The position numbers and the translations under genes are program-made. The notes beneath the pieces were generated by a model. The model was not told where the DNA came from. It did no database searches and saw only the letters and a list, made by a program, of their open reading frames with translations. Below are positions 54,202 through 63,158 of a stretch of 64,000 nt of DNA, piece after piece. Every line of letters begins with the position of its first letter. The stretch's first letter is position 1. The stretch covers positions 62,001 to 126,000 of the forward strand of contig CABIYF010000003.1 of assembly GCA_902362875.1 (NCBI GenBank), written 5' to 3'. Origin of the DNA: Eubacteriaceae bacterium. Its GTDB lineage: Bacteria; Bacillota; Clostridia; Lachnospirales; Lachnospiraceae.

Positions 54202-56133
54202 ATGGATTACGCAAAAATCGCCAGCCAGGTTATTGAAAACGTCGGCGGCAAACAAAACATCAAATCAGTACAGCATTGTGCAACAAGACTTCGATTACAG
54301 CTTAAGAACAATGACCTTCGCAACGAAGAAGCAGTTAGTGACATTGAAGGAGTCAAAGGAGTCTTCTTAACACAGTCCCAGTTCCAGATTATTTTCGGAT
54401 CAGGACTTGTAAATTTAGTCTGTGATGAAGTACAGAAACAGTTAGGAATGGCAGTCGATGCACCAGCAGATGATGAGAAAGAAGAGAAGAAAGGAAATGT
54501 TCTTCAGAGATTAGTAAAACTGTTAAGTGACATTTTCGTACCAATCATCCCAGCAATCGTAGCCGGTGGTCTGCTCATGGGATTAAATAACATCTTAACA
54601 GCAGCAATGTTTAGTGGAAAATCAGTCATCGATCTTTACCCACAGTGGAAGGGTCTTGCAACAGCCATCAACATGTTCGCAAGCGCACCATTTGCATTCT
54701 TACCAGTACTGATCGGATTTAGTGCGACAAAGAAATTTGGCGGTAACCCATATCTTGGAGCAGCCATGGGTATGATCATGGTTCATCCAGACCTGTTAAG
54801 TGCATACAGCATTGGAATCGCAGAACCTCCAGTATGGAATATCTTAGGATTTAAGGTTGCAGCAATCGGATATCAGGGAACAGTACTTCCAGTATTAGCA
54901 GTTGCATTTATCTTAGCAACGATCGAGAAGAAGTTACATAAAGTAACCCCAACATGGTTAGATAACCTGACAACACCATTGATCTCTATCATGGTAACAT
55001 CATTTTTAACATTCATCTTTGTTGGACCAGTATTAAGAGAAGCAGGCAACTTATTAGCAGACGGAATCACATGGGTATACAATACACTTGGATTTGTCGG
55101 TGGTGGATTATTCGGACTTGCATATGCACCAATCTGTTTAACAGGAATGCACCACAGTTTCATCGCGATCGAGACACAGCTGATCGCAGCCAAAGCAACA
55201 ACCGGTGGAAGTTTTATCTTCACAACAGCAAGTATGAACAACATAGCACAGGGAGCAGCCGTATTAGCAGTCTTATTCTTAACAAAGAATGAAAAAATGA
55301 AATCTATCTGTTCTGCATCTGGTGTTTCAGCACTACTTGGAATCACAGAACCAGCAATGTTTGGTGTCACATTAAAATTAAAATATCCATTCTACGCAGC
55401 CATCATCGGTTCAGCCGTAGGAAATGCATATTGTGCAGCAACAGGAGTTTTAGCTCAGGCATTAGGAGCAGCCGGACTTCCAGGATTCTTATCCATGCTT
55501 CCAAAAGATTACTTAAACTTCGCAATCGGACTGATCTTATCTATGGGAGTATCTGCAGTATTAACAGCGATCTTCTGGAAGAAGTTTAACATCGAAGGAG
55601 AAGACACAGCAGTAAAAACTCCAGCAAAAGAAACAAAGACAGAAGAAGTAAAAGAAATCGAAACAGCAGTAGATGCAGCAGAAGAAACAAATGAATTATG
55701 CGCACCAATGAAAGGTGAAGTCTTAGATGTATCCAAATCCGCAGATCCAGCATTTGCAAGCAAAGCAATGGGAGAAGGAGTTGCGATCAACCCAAGCGAA
55801 GGAATTGTATACGCACCAGCTGATGGAACGATCAGCCTGATCTTCCCAACAAAACATGCAATGGGAATCACATTAAATTCAGGTGTAGAACTTTTGATCC
55901 ATGCAGGAATTGACACAGTCAAGATGGAAGGCGAAGGTTTTGAAACATTTGTAGAGACAGGAGCCAAAGTAAAGAAAGGTGATAAATTATTATCTTTTGA
56001 TATGGATCTTGTCAAAGAAAAAGGATACAAGACACAGACAATGTTCTTAGTAGCAGATGCGAAAGGAAAAGAAGTAGAAGTTGTTGAAGCAGCGGATGCA
56101 GACAATGACACTAAGATCATCAAATTAAAATAA
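54202..56133 (+). CDS. scrA: Sucrose-type PTS EIIBCA permease
   Basis: Phosphotransferase transporter that imports and phosphorylates sucrose. 643 residues. EIIB has the phospho-Cys in SVQHCATRLRL near 26. EIIC has about ten membrane spans (roughly 105-460; FVPIIPAIVAGGLLMGL, GITEPAMFGVTLK). A charged linker follows, then EIIA (about 490-643) with the phospho-His in LIHAGIDTVKM near 567. I chose ATG 54202 after AAAGGAGAG; an in-frame opening at 54085 would cover the promoter. Sucrose specificity is inferred from the hydrolase and fructokinase genes behind it. Confidence 0.92.
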   Translation: MDYAKIASQVIENVGGKQNIKSVQHCATRLRLQLKNNDLRNEEAVSDIEGVKGVFLTQSQFQIIFGSGLVNLVCDEVQKQLGMAVDAPADDEKEEKKGNVLQRLVKLLSDIFVPIIPAIVAGGLLMGLNNILTAAMFSGKSVIDLYPQWKGLATAINMFASAPFAFLPVLIGFSATKKFGGNPYLGAAMGMIMVHPDLLSAYSIGIAEPPVWNILGFKVAAIGYQGTVLPVLAVAFILATIEKKLHKVTPTWLDNLTTPLISIMVTSFLTFIFVGPVLREAGNLLADGITWVYNTLGFVGGGLFGLAYAPICLTGMHHSFIAIETQLIAAKATTGGSFIFTTASMNNIAQGAAVLAVLFLTKNEKMKSICSASGVSALLGITEPAMFGVTLKLKYPFYAAIIGSAVGNAYCAATGVLAQALGAAGLPGFLSMLPKDYLNFAIGLILSMGVSAVLTAIFWKKFNIEGEDTAVKTPAKETKTEEVKEIETAVDAAEETNELCAPMKGEVLDVSKSADPAFASKAMGEGVAINPSEGIVYAPADGTISLIFPTKHAMGITLNSGVELLIHAGIDTVKMEGEGFETFVETGAKVKKGDKLLSFDMDLVKEKGYKTQTMFLVADAKGKEVEVVEAADADNDTKIIKLK

Positions 56134-56167
56134 TTATGATTCGAAGAAGGAAAGGAAACCAGGGCAT

Positions 56168-57634
56168 ATGTTTGAAAAATACAAGAAAGTCTACAAGGCA
56201 GACTATGAAAAATGGTATAAAGAAAATGAAGCTTACAGAGAACGTGTAGCGGCAGATCCTGACCGATTAAAATTTCATTTAATGCCAAAGACAGGATGGT
56301 TAAATGATCCAAACGGTTTATGCCAGTTTAACGGGACATATCATATTTACTACCAGTACACTCCATTTGAACCAACTGGTGAGTTAAAGACATGGGGACA
56401 TTACACGACAAAAGATTTTATTCACTACGAAGATTTTGGACCAGTGGTATTCCCGGATGAAGACATGGATGCCCATGGTGTCTATTCCGGATCTGCATTT
56501 ATTGAAGACGATACGATCCACTATTTCTACACAGGAAATCTAAAATATTTTGACAGAGATGATTATGACTATATTAACAGTGGACGTGGAAGTAATACGA
56601 TCACATTTACAAGTAAAGACGGACACAAATTTACTCCAAAAGAATTATTAATGACAACCAACGATTATCCAGCGGATATGAGCAACCATGTGCGTGATCC
56701 AAAAATCTTTAAGAAAAATGATAAATATTACATGGTTCTCGGAGCAAGAGATAAAGAAGGTATCGGAATGATCCTTCTTTATGAATCCGCAGATCTTAAG
56801 AATTGGACATACAAAAACCGTATTACAACCCCACAGAAGTTCGGATATATGTGGGAATGCCCGGATCTATTTGAAATCGATGGACAGCTCTACATCATCT
56901 GCTGCCCACAGGGAGTAGAGACTCGGGGAATCGATTATGAAAATGTTCATCAGGTGACAGCAATGAAATTAGACTATGACTTTGATACCGATGAATATGA
57001 GATCACAGATATCAAACTGTTTGACCGTGGATTTGACTTCTATGCACCACAAAGTTTTGTGGATGAAAGTGGAAGAAGAATTCTGATCGGATGGATGGGA
57101 ATTCCGGATGCAGACTATACAAATCCAACCGAAGAAGCAGGATGGCAGCATGCCCTCACAATCCCAAGACAGTTATCTGTAAGAGAAGGAAAATTAATTC
57201 AGGAACCGATCGAAGAATTAAAACAGCTTCGAAGTGATGATAAAGCAGTCTGCACATTTAGTTATGGACAGGCGATCATCATGCAAAACTCCATATATGA
57301 AGCTGTTGTAGACTTCAAACGATGCAGAGAGATGACAATGACATTAAGAGAAGGAATCACTCTTTCTTACAAAGACAACATTCTGACATTAAATCTTGGT
57401 GTCTATGGAAGCGGAAGAACAACAAGAAAAGTAAAATTAGAAAAATTAGAGCATCTTCAGATTTTTGCGGATACATCTTCTCTTGAAATCTTTGTTAACC
57501 ATGGAGAAGAGGTTTTTACAACAAGAATATATAATCTTCATGGAAGAATACTGGTAAATGGAGAATGTTCTGGTATAATGACAGTATATCCATTAAAATC
57601 ATTCGAAATTGAAGGAGGAAGACATGAAGAATAA
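56168..57634 (+). CDS. scrB: Sucrose-6-phosphate hydrolase (GH32)
   Basis: Splits sucrose-6-phosphate into glucose-6-phosphate and fructose in the cytoplasm. 488 residues, no signal peptide. GH32 motifs: nucleophile Asp in GWLNDPNGLCQF near 46, RDPKIF, and acid/base Glu in WECPDLFEI near 236. A C-terminal beta-sandwich ends the protein. It starts 34 bases after scrA. The last 11 bases overlap scrK. Confidence 0.94.
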   Translation: MFEKYKKVYKADYEKWYKENEAYRERVAADPDRLKFHLMPKTGWLNDPNGLCQFNGTYHIYYQYTPFEPTGELKTWGHYTTKDFIHYEDFGPVVFPDEDMDAHGVYSGSAFIEDDTIHYFYTGNLKYFDRDDYDYINSGRGSNTITFTSKDGHKFTPKELLMTTNDYPADMSNHVRDPKIFKKNDKYYMVLGARDKEGIGMILLYESADLKNWTYKNRITTPQKFGYMWECPDLFEIDGQLYIICCPQGVETRGIDYENVHQVTAMKLDYDFDTDEYEITDIKLFDRGFDFYAPQSFVDESGRRILIGWMGIPDADYTNPTEEAGWQHALTIPRQLSVREGKLIQEPIEELKQLRSDDKAVCTFSYGQAIIMQNSIYEAVVDFKRCREMTMTLREGITLSYKDNILTLNLGVYGSGRTTRKVKLEKLEHLQIFADTSSLEIFVNHGEEVFTTRIYNLHGRILVNGECSGIMTVYPLKSFEIEGGRHEE

Positions 57635-58598
57635 ATTATGTGGAATCGGAGAAGCATTAATTGATTTTATCCCAGAGGTAAAAGGACAGAGACTAAAAGA
57701 TGTACCTTCATTTAAGAGAGTCGCAGGAGGAGCCCCTGCAAATGTAGTCGGAGCAGTCACAAAGCTTGGAATTCCATCCAAATTTTTAACAAAACTTGGA
57801 GATGATCCATTTGGAGATTATATCGTAGAAGTGTTAGACAATGCAGGAATCGATACATCCAATATCGCAAGAGACAAAGAAGGGGAGACAGCTTTAGCAT
57901 TCGTATCCCTTGCATCCGATGGAAACCGTGACTTCAAATTTTACAGAAAAAACAGTGCAGACCTGCGTTACAGTGTAGAAGATATCCCAGCAGATATCTT
58001 AGACGATTGTGGAATGATCCATTTTTGCAGCGTAGACCTTGTGGAATCCCCAATGAAAGAAGCACATAAGAAACTGATCGATATGGCAATCGAGCAAGGA
58101 GTGAAAGTTTCTTTTGATCCAAACTTAAGATTTTCATTATGGGATGATCTTGATAAATTAAAAGAAACAGTCAATGATTTCTTAAAATACGCAGACATCA
58201 TCAAGATTTCAGATGAAGAACTGGAATTTATCACAGGACATACAGATATCAAAGATGCCTTAGACGGCTTATTTGCAAATCGTGCAAAATACATCATCTA
58301 CACAAAAGGAGCAGACGGAGCAGAAATTTACACAAGACGTGGATGCGTTGAAGCAGGCGGATACCGCGTAGAAGTACGTGATACAACAGGAGCCGGAGAT
58401 TCATTTATCGGAGCATTCTTATATTGTCTGTTAAATGATAACGTGGAAGACTTAGACAGTGTGGATGATGATACATTAAGAAGCTATCTTGACTTTGCAA
58501 ATGCTTATGCAGCCAATACAACAACAAAAGAAGGTGCATTAGCAGCCATGGCTGATAGAGCCGAGATGGATGAGTGGGTCAAGACATTAAAGAAGTAA
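57624..58598 (+). CDS. scrK: Fructokinase (PfkB family)
   Basis: Phosphorylates the fructose released by ScrB. 324 residues of the ribokinase fold. The N-terminal VAGGAPANVVGAVTKLG and C-terminal DTTGAGDSFIGAFLY with catalytic Asp are typical. I chose the ATG at 57624 after GGAGGA; the frame opens 15 bases earlier inside scrB. A strong terminator follows, closing the sucrose operon. Confidence 0.93.
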   Translation: MKNKLCGIGEALIDFIPEVKGQRLKDVPSFKRVAGGAPANVVGAVTKLGIPSKFLTKLGDDPFGDYIVEVLDNAGIDTSNIARDKEGETALAFVSLASDGNRDFKFYRKNSADLRYSVEDIPADILDDCGMIHFCSVDLVESPMKEAHKKLIDMAIEQGVKVSFDPNLRFSLWDDLDKLKETVNDFLKYADIIKISDEELEFITGHTDIKDALDGLFANRAKYIIYTKGADGAEIYTRRGCVEAGGYRVEVRDTTGAGDSFIGAFLYCLLNDNVEDLDSVDDDTLRSYLDFANAYAANTTTKEGALAAMADRAEMDEWVKTLKK

Positions 58599-58619
58599 GA
58601 CCTTATTACATATAAATAT

Positions 58620-58668
58620 AAAAAGAAAGCTGAAATTTAAGAGTTGATTTCAGCTTTCTTTTTTATTA
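58620..58668. terminator. Bidirectional terminator after scrK
   Basis: AAAGAAAGCTGAAAT (58622-58636) pairs with ATTTCAGCTTTCTTT (58647-58661). T-runs lie on both strands, so it can also end the minus-strand gene at 58712-59572. Confidence 0.93.
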
Positions 58669-58711
58669 AATAATTTCTATTAAGTAATGATATTGATACA
58701 AAAGACTCAGA

Positions 58712-59572
58712 TTATCCAGCTAATCTTGCATTTACACCCTGAAACCAAGGTTTTGTAAAGTCATATTTTGCACCGTTCACATGTGCCCATCCAGTCTTTT
58801 TCCCATATTTAAATTGTAAGTAAATGACATTCTTTGATAATGATAATTTTGTCAGAGTCACAACTTTACCTTTTGGAACAGTATAAGCGACTTTAGAACC
58901 ATTATAGAAAGTAAGTTTTTTTGCAGTCACAAACTGATTCTTGGCAAAATATTTGGAATATTTATCTTTTCTGTTATTGGCGATCAGACTTTTTACGGTT
59001 GTTGTAGAAGTTGTGGAAGCGACAAGTTTTCCTTTGCTGTACTTATAAGGAATGTTCCATGAAATCCAGCCGACTTCTGCAGGCTGATCAGTATTACTGA
59101 TCGTCACATAATTCTTATCGGCAGCAACGATCTCATTTTGATAAGATCCATTGGAATTAAAAGAATTAATGCAGTTTAACTTTTGGGTTTTCTTGTTATA
59201 AGCATAAATCTGATTGAATGTAACGTAGTCATTATCACCACGTCCTACAAACTGAAGAAACTCACGACTTTTTGACATATTCGCATAAATTACATTAATG
59301 GTGTAAAAAGAGCTGTCTTTCAAAGACTTGGAATAAACCGTTTTTTTATTCATCGTAACTTTGATCTTGTTGATATAATCGTTCTTATCTTTGCTTGTTG
59401 TGATCTTGATGGTATCAGCTTTTCCATCTCCATTCATATCAACCTTTGCATTATAAGTTCCTTTTTTCGCTGGAATTGTTTTGACAGCGGCTTTTGTAAT
59501 TGCTGGAGCATTGAAACACATCAGCAGACCTAATGCAGCACAACCAGCGATTTTGGTAAATGTTTTTCTCAT
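58712..59572 (-). CDS. Secreted protein with a Ca-binding-like loop
   Basis: 286 residues, family not recognised. The N-terminal signal peptide has basic RKTFTK, hydrophobic IAGCAALGLLMCF and a likely AxA-type cleavage near residue 29. VDMNGDGKADTIKI (near 46) resembles the calcium loops of FG-GAP or dockerin repeats. The rest is beta-rich, and the end (VPKGKVVTLTKLSL, IYLQFKYGKKTGWAHVN) looks like an SH3-type wall-binding module. Reverse-strand start at 59572, nine bases after AAGGAGGG; the in-frame TTG at 59578 is less likely. Confidence 0.75.
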   Translation of the reverse strand: MRKTFTKIAGCAALGLLMCFNAPAITKAAVKTIPAKKGTYNAKVDMNGDGKADTIKITTSKDKNDYINKIKVTMNKKTVYSKSLKDSSFYTINVIYANMSKSREFLQFVGRGDNDYVTFNQIYAYNKKTQKLNCINSFNSNGSYQNEIVAADKNYVTISNTDQPAEVGWISWNIPYKYSKGKLVASTTSTTTVKSLIANNRKDKYSKYFAKNQFVTAKKLTFYNGSKVAYTVPKGKVVTLTKLSLSKNVIYLQFKYGKKTGWAHVNGAKYDFTKPWFQGVNARLAG

Positions 59573-59867
59573 GTCCAAATCCCTCCTTAAACTTATTGAA
59601 AATATATGAGAATGTTACATTTAATTCTATTGTATCATATAGTTTCAAAAAGATATCTTTTTTTGAAAATCTTCACAAAGACTTAAGAATATCGAAATTA
59701 GTTGAAAAAACATTGTAAAAAGTGCATAAAAATAGTAATAAACAAATACGTATATTGAATGATATGCCGAAATTTAAAAAAGTACTTATACGAAGCATCA
59801 AAAGTATGTATAATAAACAACTGGTAAGAAATAAGCAGGTAAAAAACGCAGTGAAAGATTGCACACG

Positions 59868-59916
59868 ACAGTGGAGATTGGTAACGAGTTTTGTTCAGAT
59901 CTCCGCTGTTTTTTTG
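59868..59916 (+). terminator. Orphan terminator, no clear gene upstream
   Basis: ACAGTGGAGAT (59868-59878) pairs over 11 bp with ATCTCCGCTGT (59899-59909), one wobble, then T7. Upstream on this strand (59600-59867) I see no credible gene; a 70-codon frame from 59722 has no ribosome site and runs through the hairpin. A TATAAT at 59810-59815 could start a short RNA of about 100 bases. Confidence 0.75.
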
Positions 59917-59975
59917 AGCTTATTTTTGGAATAAGAAACAAACAATGAATTTTTTAAGAAGAAGGAGAGAGAAAA

Positions 59976-60458
59976 ATGCCACAGAATAAAAGAGAAAGTC
60001 TTATCTATACATTCATCATGTGTTTTATCATGGTATTTTGGATGAGCATATACAACGTATCATTACATATGGGTGGAGTATCCATGGAAGCAGTGAAACA
60101 GGGATGGTTAGGATTCCCAATCGCATATATTTTTGCAATGTGCTGTGACTGGTTTTTTGTATCTAAGATCGCAAAAGGATTTGCTTTTAGATTCCTTGTA
60201 AAACCAGACAGCTCTATGTTAAGAACAGCAATCAGCGTATCTTGCTGCATGGTTGTACCTATGGTTATTATTATGTCACTTTATGGAGCAGTGGAAGTAA
60301 GTATCGAGATGGGGAATTTCTCAAACTTACTGATGATGTGGGTGACAAATATTCCTAAGAACTTTGTAATGGCACTTCCTTATCAGCTGATCGTTGCGGG
60401 GCCTCTATCTCGCTTTGTATTTAGAGCTGCATTTCCAGAAGGAAAAGTACTTGCTTAA
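59976..60458 (+). CDS. DUF2798 family membrane protein
   Basis: 160 residues with four hydrophobic spans (about 10-30, 45-65, 84-105 and 125-148). Two repeats of the family pattern are visible: YTFIMCFIMVFWMSIYN with WLGFPIAYIFAMCCDWFF, and ISVSCCMVVPMVIIMSLYG with WVTNIPKNFVMALPYQ. Function unknown. It starts at 59976 behind AAGGAGAGAG. Confidence 0.8.
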   Translation: MPQNKRESLIYTFIMCFIMVFWMSIYNVSLHMGGVSMEAVKQGWLGFPIAYIFAMCCDWFFVSKIAKGFAFRFLVKPDSSMLRTAISVSCCMVVPMVIIMSLYGAVEVSIEMGNFSNLLMMWVTNIPKNFVMALPYQLIVAGPLSRFVFRAAFPEGKVLA

Positions 60459-60573
60459 TTAGCATCATATAATTGAAGGTATAAAAATACTAAAATAAGT
60501 CGATAAATCCGCAAAAATAATGTAAAATAGTTTATATAGAATACAAAATAAATCAGACAGAATGGAGGTATAT

Positions 60574-60803
60574 ATGCTAACAGTAGAACAGTTAGCAAAT
60601 ATGATAGACCATACAAATCTGAAAGCATTTGCGGATGATCCGGCGTTTACGAAATTATGTGATGAGGCGAAAAAATATCATTTTAAGATGGTAGCAATTA
60701 ATCCGGCACAGACCGTACGCTGTAAAGAAAAGATGCGATTGAAAAAGGTGCCGATGAGATCGATTATGTGATCAATGTTGAAGAATATATGAAGCAGGAA
60801 TAA
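60574..60803 (+). pseudogene. deoC: deoC remnant (deoxyribose-phosphate aldolase), internally deleted
   Basis: Begins as a normal DeoC start: ribosome site GGAGG, ATG 60574, then LTVEQLANMIDHTNLKAF and VAINPAQTVRCKE. At about 60731 the frame breaks. Read one frame over, the next codons give DAIEKGADEIDYVINVEEY, the aldolase segment normally found some 30 residues later, ending at TAA 60801. The middle of the N-terminal half and the whole catalytic second half are missing. Two deletions, one out of frame, explain it. No aldolase activity is possible. Confidence 0.85.
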
Positions 60804-60822
60804 GAGAAATGATAGAGAAACT

Positions 60823-61302
60823 TCATATGGAAGTTCTCTGATCAGTTTCTTCTATAACATCCAAAAGCTGGTGTTCATCCCAGTCTTCAGAAATTGCAAA
60901 AAGCGCTTTATAAAAATAAATCAGAGTCTGATCATCAAGATTACCACGGCGCAGCTTTATGATTGCATCAGCGGCCATCCTCTGAATCTTGTGCAAGAGT
61001 GCAAGTTTTAATTCACGGATCTCATCAGATGCATTATAAAGCCTGCTCATATCATAATCATCAGAATTGCCGCAACGTGCAGCGCATGACTCGCACATTG
61101 GGGCAATTTTTGATTTCTCAGCTTTGATAAGAGATAAAGTACTTGAAATCGTACCATCGGATAAGGAAGTATCTGCACTGTCAAGAAGTGCCTGCAGGAT
61201 CAGAAGATCTGTGCGGGCACTTTTTTTGTGCATGGAGCAGACACGGGAGAGTCCGATCGTACATCCAATTAACTCATCTCTTAAGGACAATAAACCAGCC
61301 AT
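60823..61302 (-). CDS. Unrecognised protein with a CxxCxxxC motif
   Basis: 159 residues, helical and soluble. A cysteine cluster MCESCAARCGNS near 70-80 (C-x2-C-x3-C) could bind Fe-S or zinc. A further Cys pair lies near the N-terminus (IGCTIGLSRVCSM). It starts 4 bases after the cupin stop, so both are in one minus-strand operon. A weak hairpin (AGAGAA/TTCTCT with CTTC/GAAG, 60814-60839) overlaps its stop. I cannot assign a function. Confidence 0.65.
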   Translation of the reverse strand: MAGLLSLRDELIGCTIGLSRVCSMHKKSARTDLLILQALLDSADTSLSDGTISSTLSLIKAEKSKIAPMCESCAARCGNSDDYDMSRLYNASDEIRELKLALLHKIQRMAADAIIKLRRGNLDDQTLIYFYKALFAISEDWDEHQLLDVIEETDQRTSI

Positions 61303-61306
61303 GCGA

Positions 61307-61660
61307 TTAATCCTGCTCTAATGGGAAGATGACAACTAACATCATCTTAAAAGCTTCCACTGCGTGTACAGAGTGTGGTTTCTTTGCTGGCATAACAAGT
61401 GTTTCGCCCTGATTTAAGATATATTCTTTGCCGTCAACAACAAATTTTCCTGTTCCTTCCATAACAGTCACCATGGCATCTCCGATAGAGTCATGTGTTC
61501 CGATTTCTTCACCTTTGGCAAATGCAAACAGTGTAACGCTTACGAAGTCGTTCTGAGCCAATGTTTTGCTGACTACCTGTCCAGCCTCTACGTTTACCTG
61601 GTCTGCGATCTTTAATACTTTCTCGTGTTCGATATTTTTAACATATGGATATGCGTTCAT
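61307..61660 (-). CDS. Cupin-domain protein
   Basis: 117-residue single-domain cupin. The first cupin motif is partial (GTHDSIGDAMVTVMEGTGKF, one His) and the second reads GETLVMPAKKPHSVHA with a His. The metal site is thus at least partly kept. Such small cupins can be oxygenases, isomerases or sensors; specificity cannot be told. Start at 61660 behind AAAGGAG on the minus strand. It is co-transcribed with the Cys-motif gene downstream. Confidence 0.85.
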   Translation of the reverse strand: MNAYPYVKNIEHEKVLKIADQVNVEAGQVVSKTLAQNDFVSVTLFAFAKGEEIGTHDSIGDAMVTVMEGTGKFVVDGKEYILNQGETLVMPAKKPHSVHAVEAFKMMLVVIFPLEQD

Positions 61661-61707
61661 AATAAAATCTCCTTTTCTAACGATGATAATTTCATAAATC
61701 TGTATTT

Positions 61708-61750
61708 AGTATATCCTAAATATAAGAAAAAGTCTGTTGTTTTTACAACA
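61708..61750 (-). promoter_or_regulatory. Cupin promoter with an upstream dyad
   Basis: Minus-strand -10 TATACT (61713-61708), with no good -35. TGTTGT (61735-61740), TTTT, ACAACA (61745-61750) form a perfect dyad centred at 61742.5, about -41.5 from the predicted start at 61701. That is the position used by Crp/Fnr-type activators. Confidence 0.45.
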
Positions 61751-61868
61751 AAATGAATTGAGAAGAAATATCATATTACAGATATATCAAACTGACATAA
61801 CCTCATTTCTTTCCTTTCCTATATAAATGTGCTAGAATAATCGTTAGAAAATTTTTGGAGGAAAAACA

Positions 61869-63158
61869 ATGAAAAACAGTGTCAAAAATTTAATGGAATT
61901 TATTGATCATAGTCCAAGCTGCTTTCATGTGATCGATAATGCAAGAAAACAGTTTATGGAACATGGTTTTACAGAGTTAAAAGAAAAAGAATATTGGAAG
62001 CTTGAGGAAGGAAAGAGTTACTTTGTTACGAGAAATGGAAGCTCTATCATAGCATTTCATCTGCCAAAGAAAGATTTTAAAGGTTTTCACATCGTGGCAA
62101 GCCACAGTGATTCTCCAACTTACCGAATCAAAGAACAGCCAGAGATTCATGTAGAGAAACATTATACGAAGTTAAATATTGAGCGATACGGAGGAATGAT
62201 CCCAGAAACATGGTTTGATCGTCCATTGTCTGTTGCGGGACGCATTATAATAGAAGAAAGTGGTCAGATCAAGGATCAGTTATTCGATGTAGACAGAGAT
62301 CTTCTGATCATTCCAAATCTTGCGATTCATATGTCAAGATCTTCTAAGGACTCAAAAGCGTTAAATCCACAAAAAGATCTGCTCCCATTATGTGGAGGTG
62401 ATCTGTCCAAGGATGGATTTGAGGAAATGATCGCGAAAGAAGCAGGAGTGAAAAAAGAAGATATCTTATCCTATGACCTGTTTTTATATAACCGAATGAA
62501 AGGAACTACACTTGGAATCAACGAAGAATTTGTTGCAGCACCAAAATTAGATGATCTTGAATGTGCATATTCATCCATCGAAGGAATGTTAAATGCCAAA
62601 CTTTCCGAAGATTATGTCACAATGTGTACGGTTTTTGACAATGAAGAAGTTGGAAGTGGAACAAAACAGGGCGCAGGATCTACATTTTTCCCAGAAGTAT
62701 TAAAAAGAATCAGTTATCTTAGTGGAAAAAATGAAGAAGAATATTATATGGCAGTGGCAGACAGCTTTATGTTATCCGCAGATAATGCCCATGCAGTTCA
62801 TCCAAACTATCAGGATAAGACAGATCCTACGAACCGCCCATATATTAATGAAGGAATCGTATTAAAATACAATGCCTCACAAAAATATACAACCGATGCC
62901 AACTCAGCGGCACTCGTAAAATATCTGTGCAAAAAAGAGAAGATCAACTGTCAGGTATTCTTTAACCGTTCAGATATGTTAGGAGGTTCTACACTTGGAA
63001 ATATCCTGACTGGGCAGGTGTCAATCAAGGCAGCAGATATCGGACTGCCACAATTATCCATGCATTCTACATATGAAACAGCTGGATGCAAAGATTTGGA
63101 TGATATGATCACCCTGATGAGATCTTTTTATGAGATTGGAAAGGAAGTGCAGATCTAA
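61869..63158 (+). CDS. apeB: M18 family aminopeptidase
   Basis: Cytosolic zinc aminopeptidase of the aspartyl-aminopeptidase family; 429 residues, normal. Metal and catalytic motifs: ASHSDSPTYR near 78, FDVDRDLLIIPNLAIHMSR, FDNEEVGSGTKQGAGST near 255, and FNRSDMLGGSTLGNI near 375, with a final LSMHSTYETAG. It starts at 61869 behind TGGAGGA. The stop overlaps the next start by one base (TAATG). Confidence 0.93.
   Translation: MKNSVKNLMEFIDHSPSCFHVIDNARKQFMEHGFTELKEKEYWKLEEGKSYFVTRNGSSIIAFHLPKKDFKGFHIVASHSDSPTYRIKEQPEIHVEKHYTKLNIERYGGMIPETWFDRPLSVAGRIIIEESGQIKDQLFDVDRDLLIIPNLAIHMSRSSKDSKALNPQKDLLPLCGGDLSKDGFEEMIAKEAGVKKEDILSYDLFLYNRMKGTTLGINEEFVAAPKLDDLECAYSSIEGMLNAKLSEDYVTMCTVFDNEEVGSGTKQGAGSTFFPEVLKRISYLSGKNEEEYYMAVADSFMLSADNAHAVHPNYQDKTDPTNRPYINEGIVLKYNASQKYTTDANSAALVKYLCKKEKINCQVFFNRSDMLGGSTLGNILTGQVSIKAADIGLPQLSMHSTYETAGCKDLDDMITLMRSFYEIGKEVQI

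Noticed and set aside
55509..56312. 267-codon minus-strand frame over scrA/scrB
   Set aside because: Antisense of the low-complexity linker and EIIA region; Ser/Thr-rich composition is the mirror of codon bias.
59646..59663. A/T palindrome around GATATC
   Set aside because: Simple A-run/T-run symmetry in AT-rich DNA; no promoter alignment supports an operator.
59722..59934. 70-codon open frame
   Set aside because: No ribosome site, low-complexity basic sequence, and it runs through the terminator hairpin at 59868-59909.
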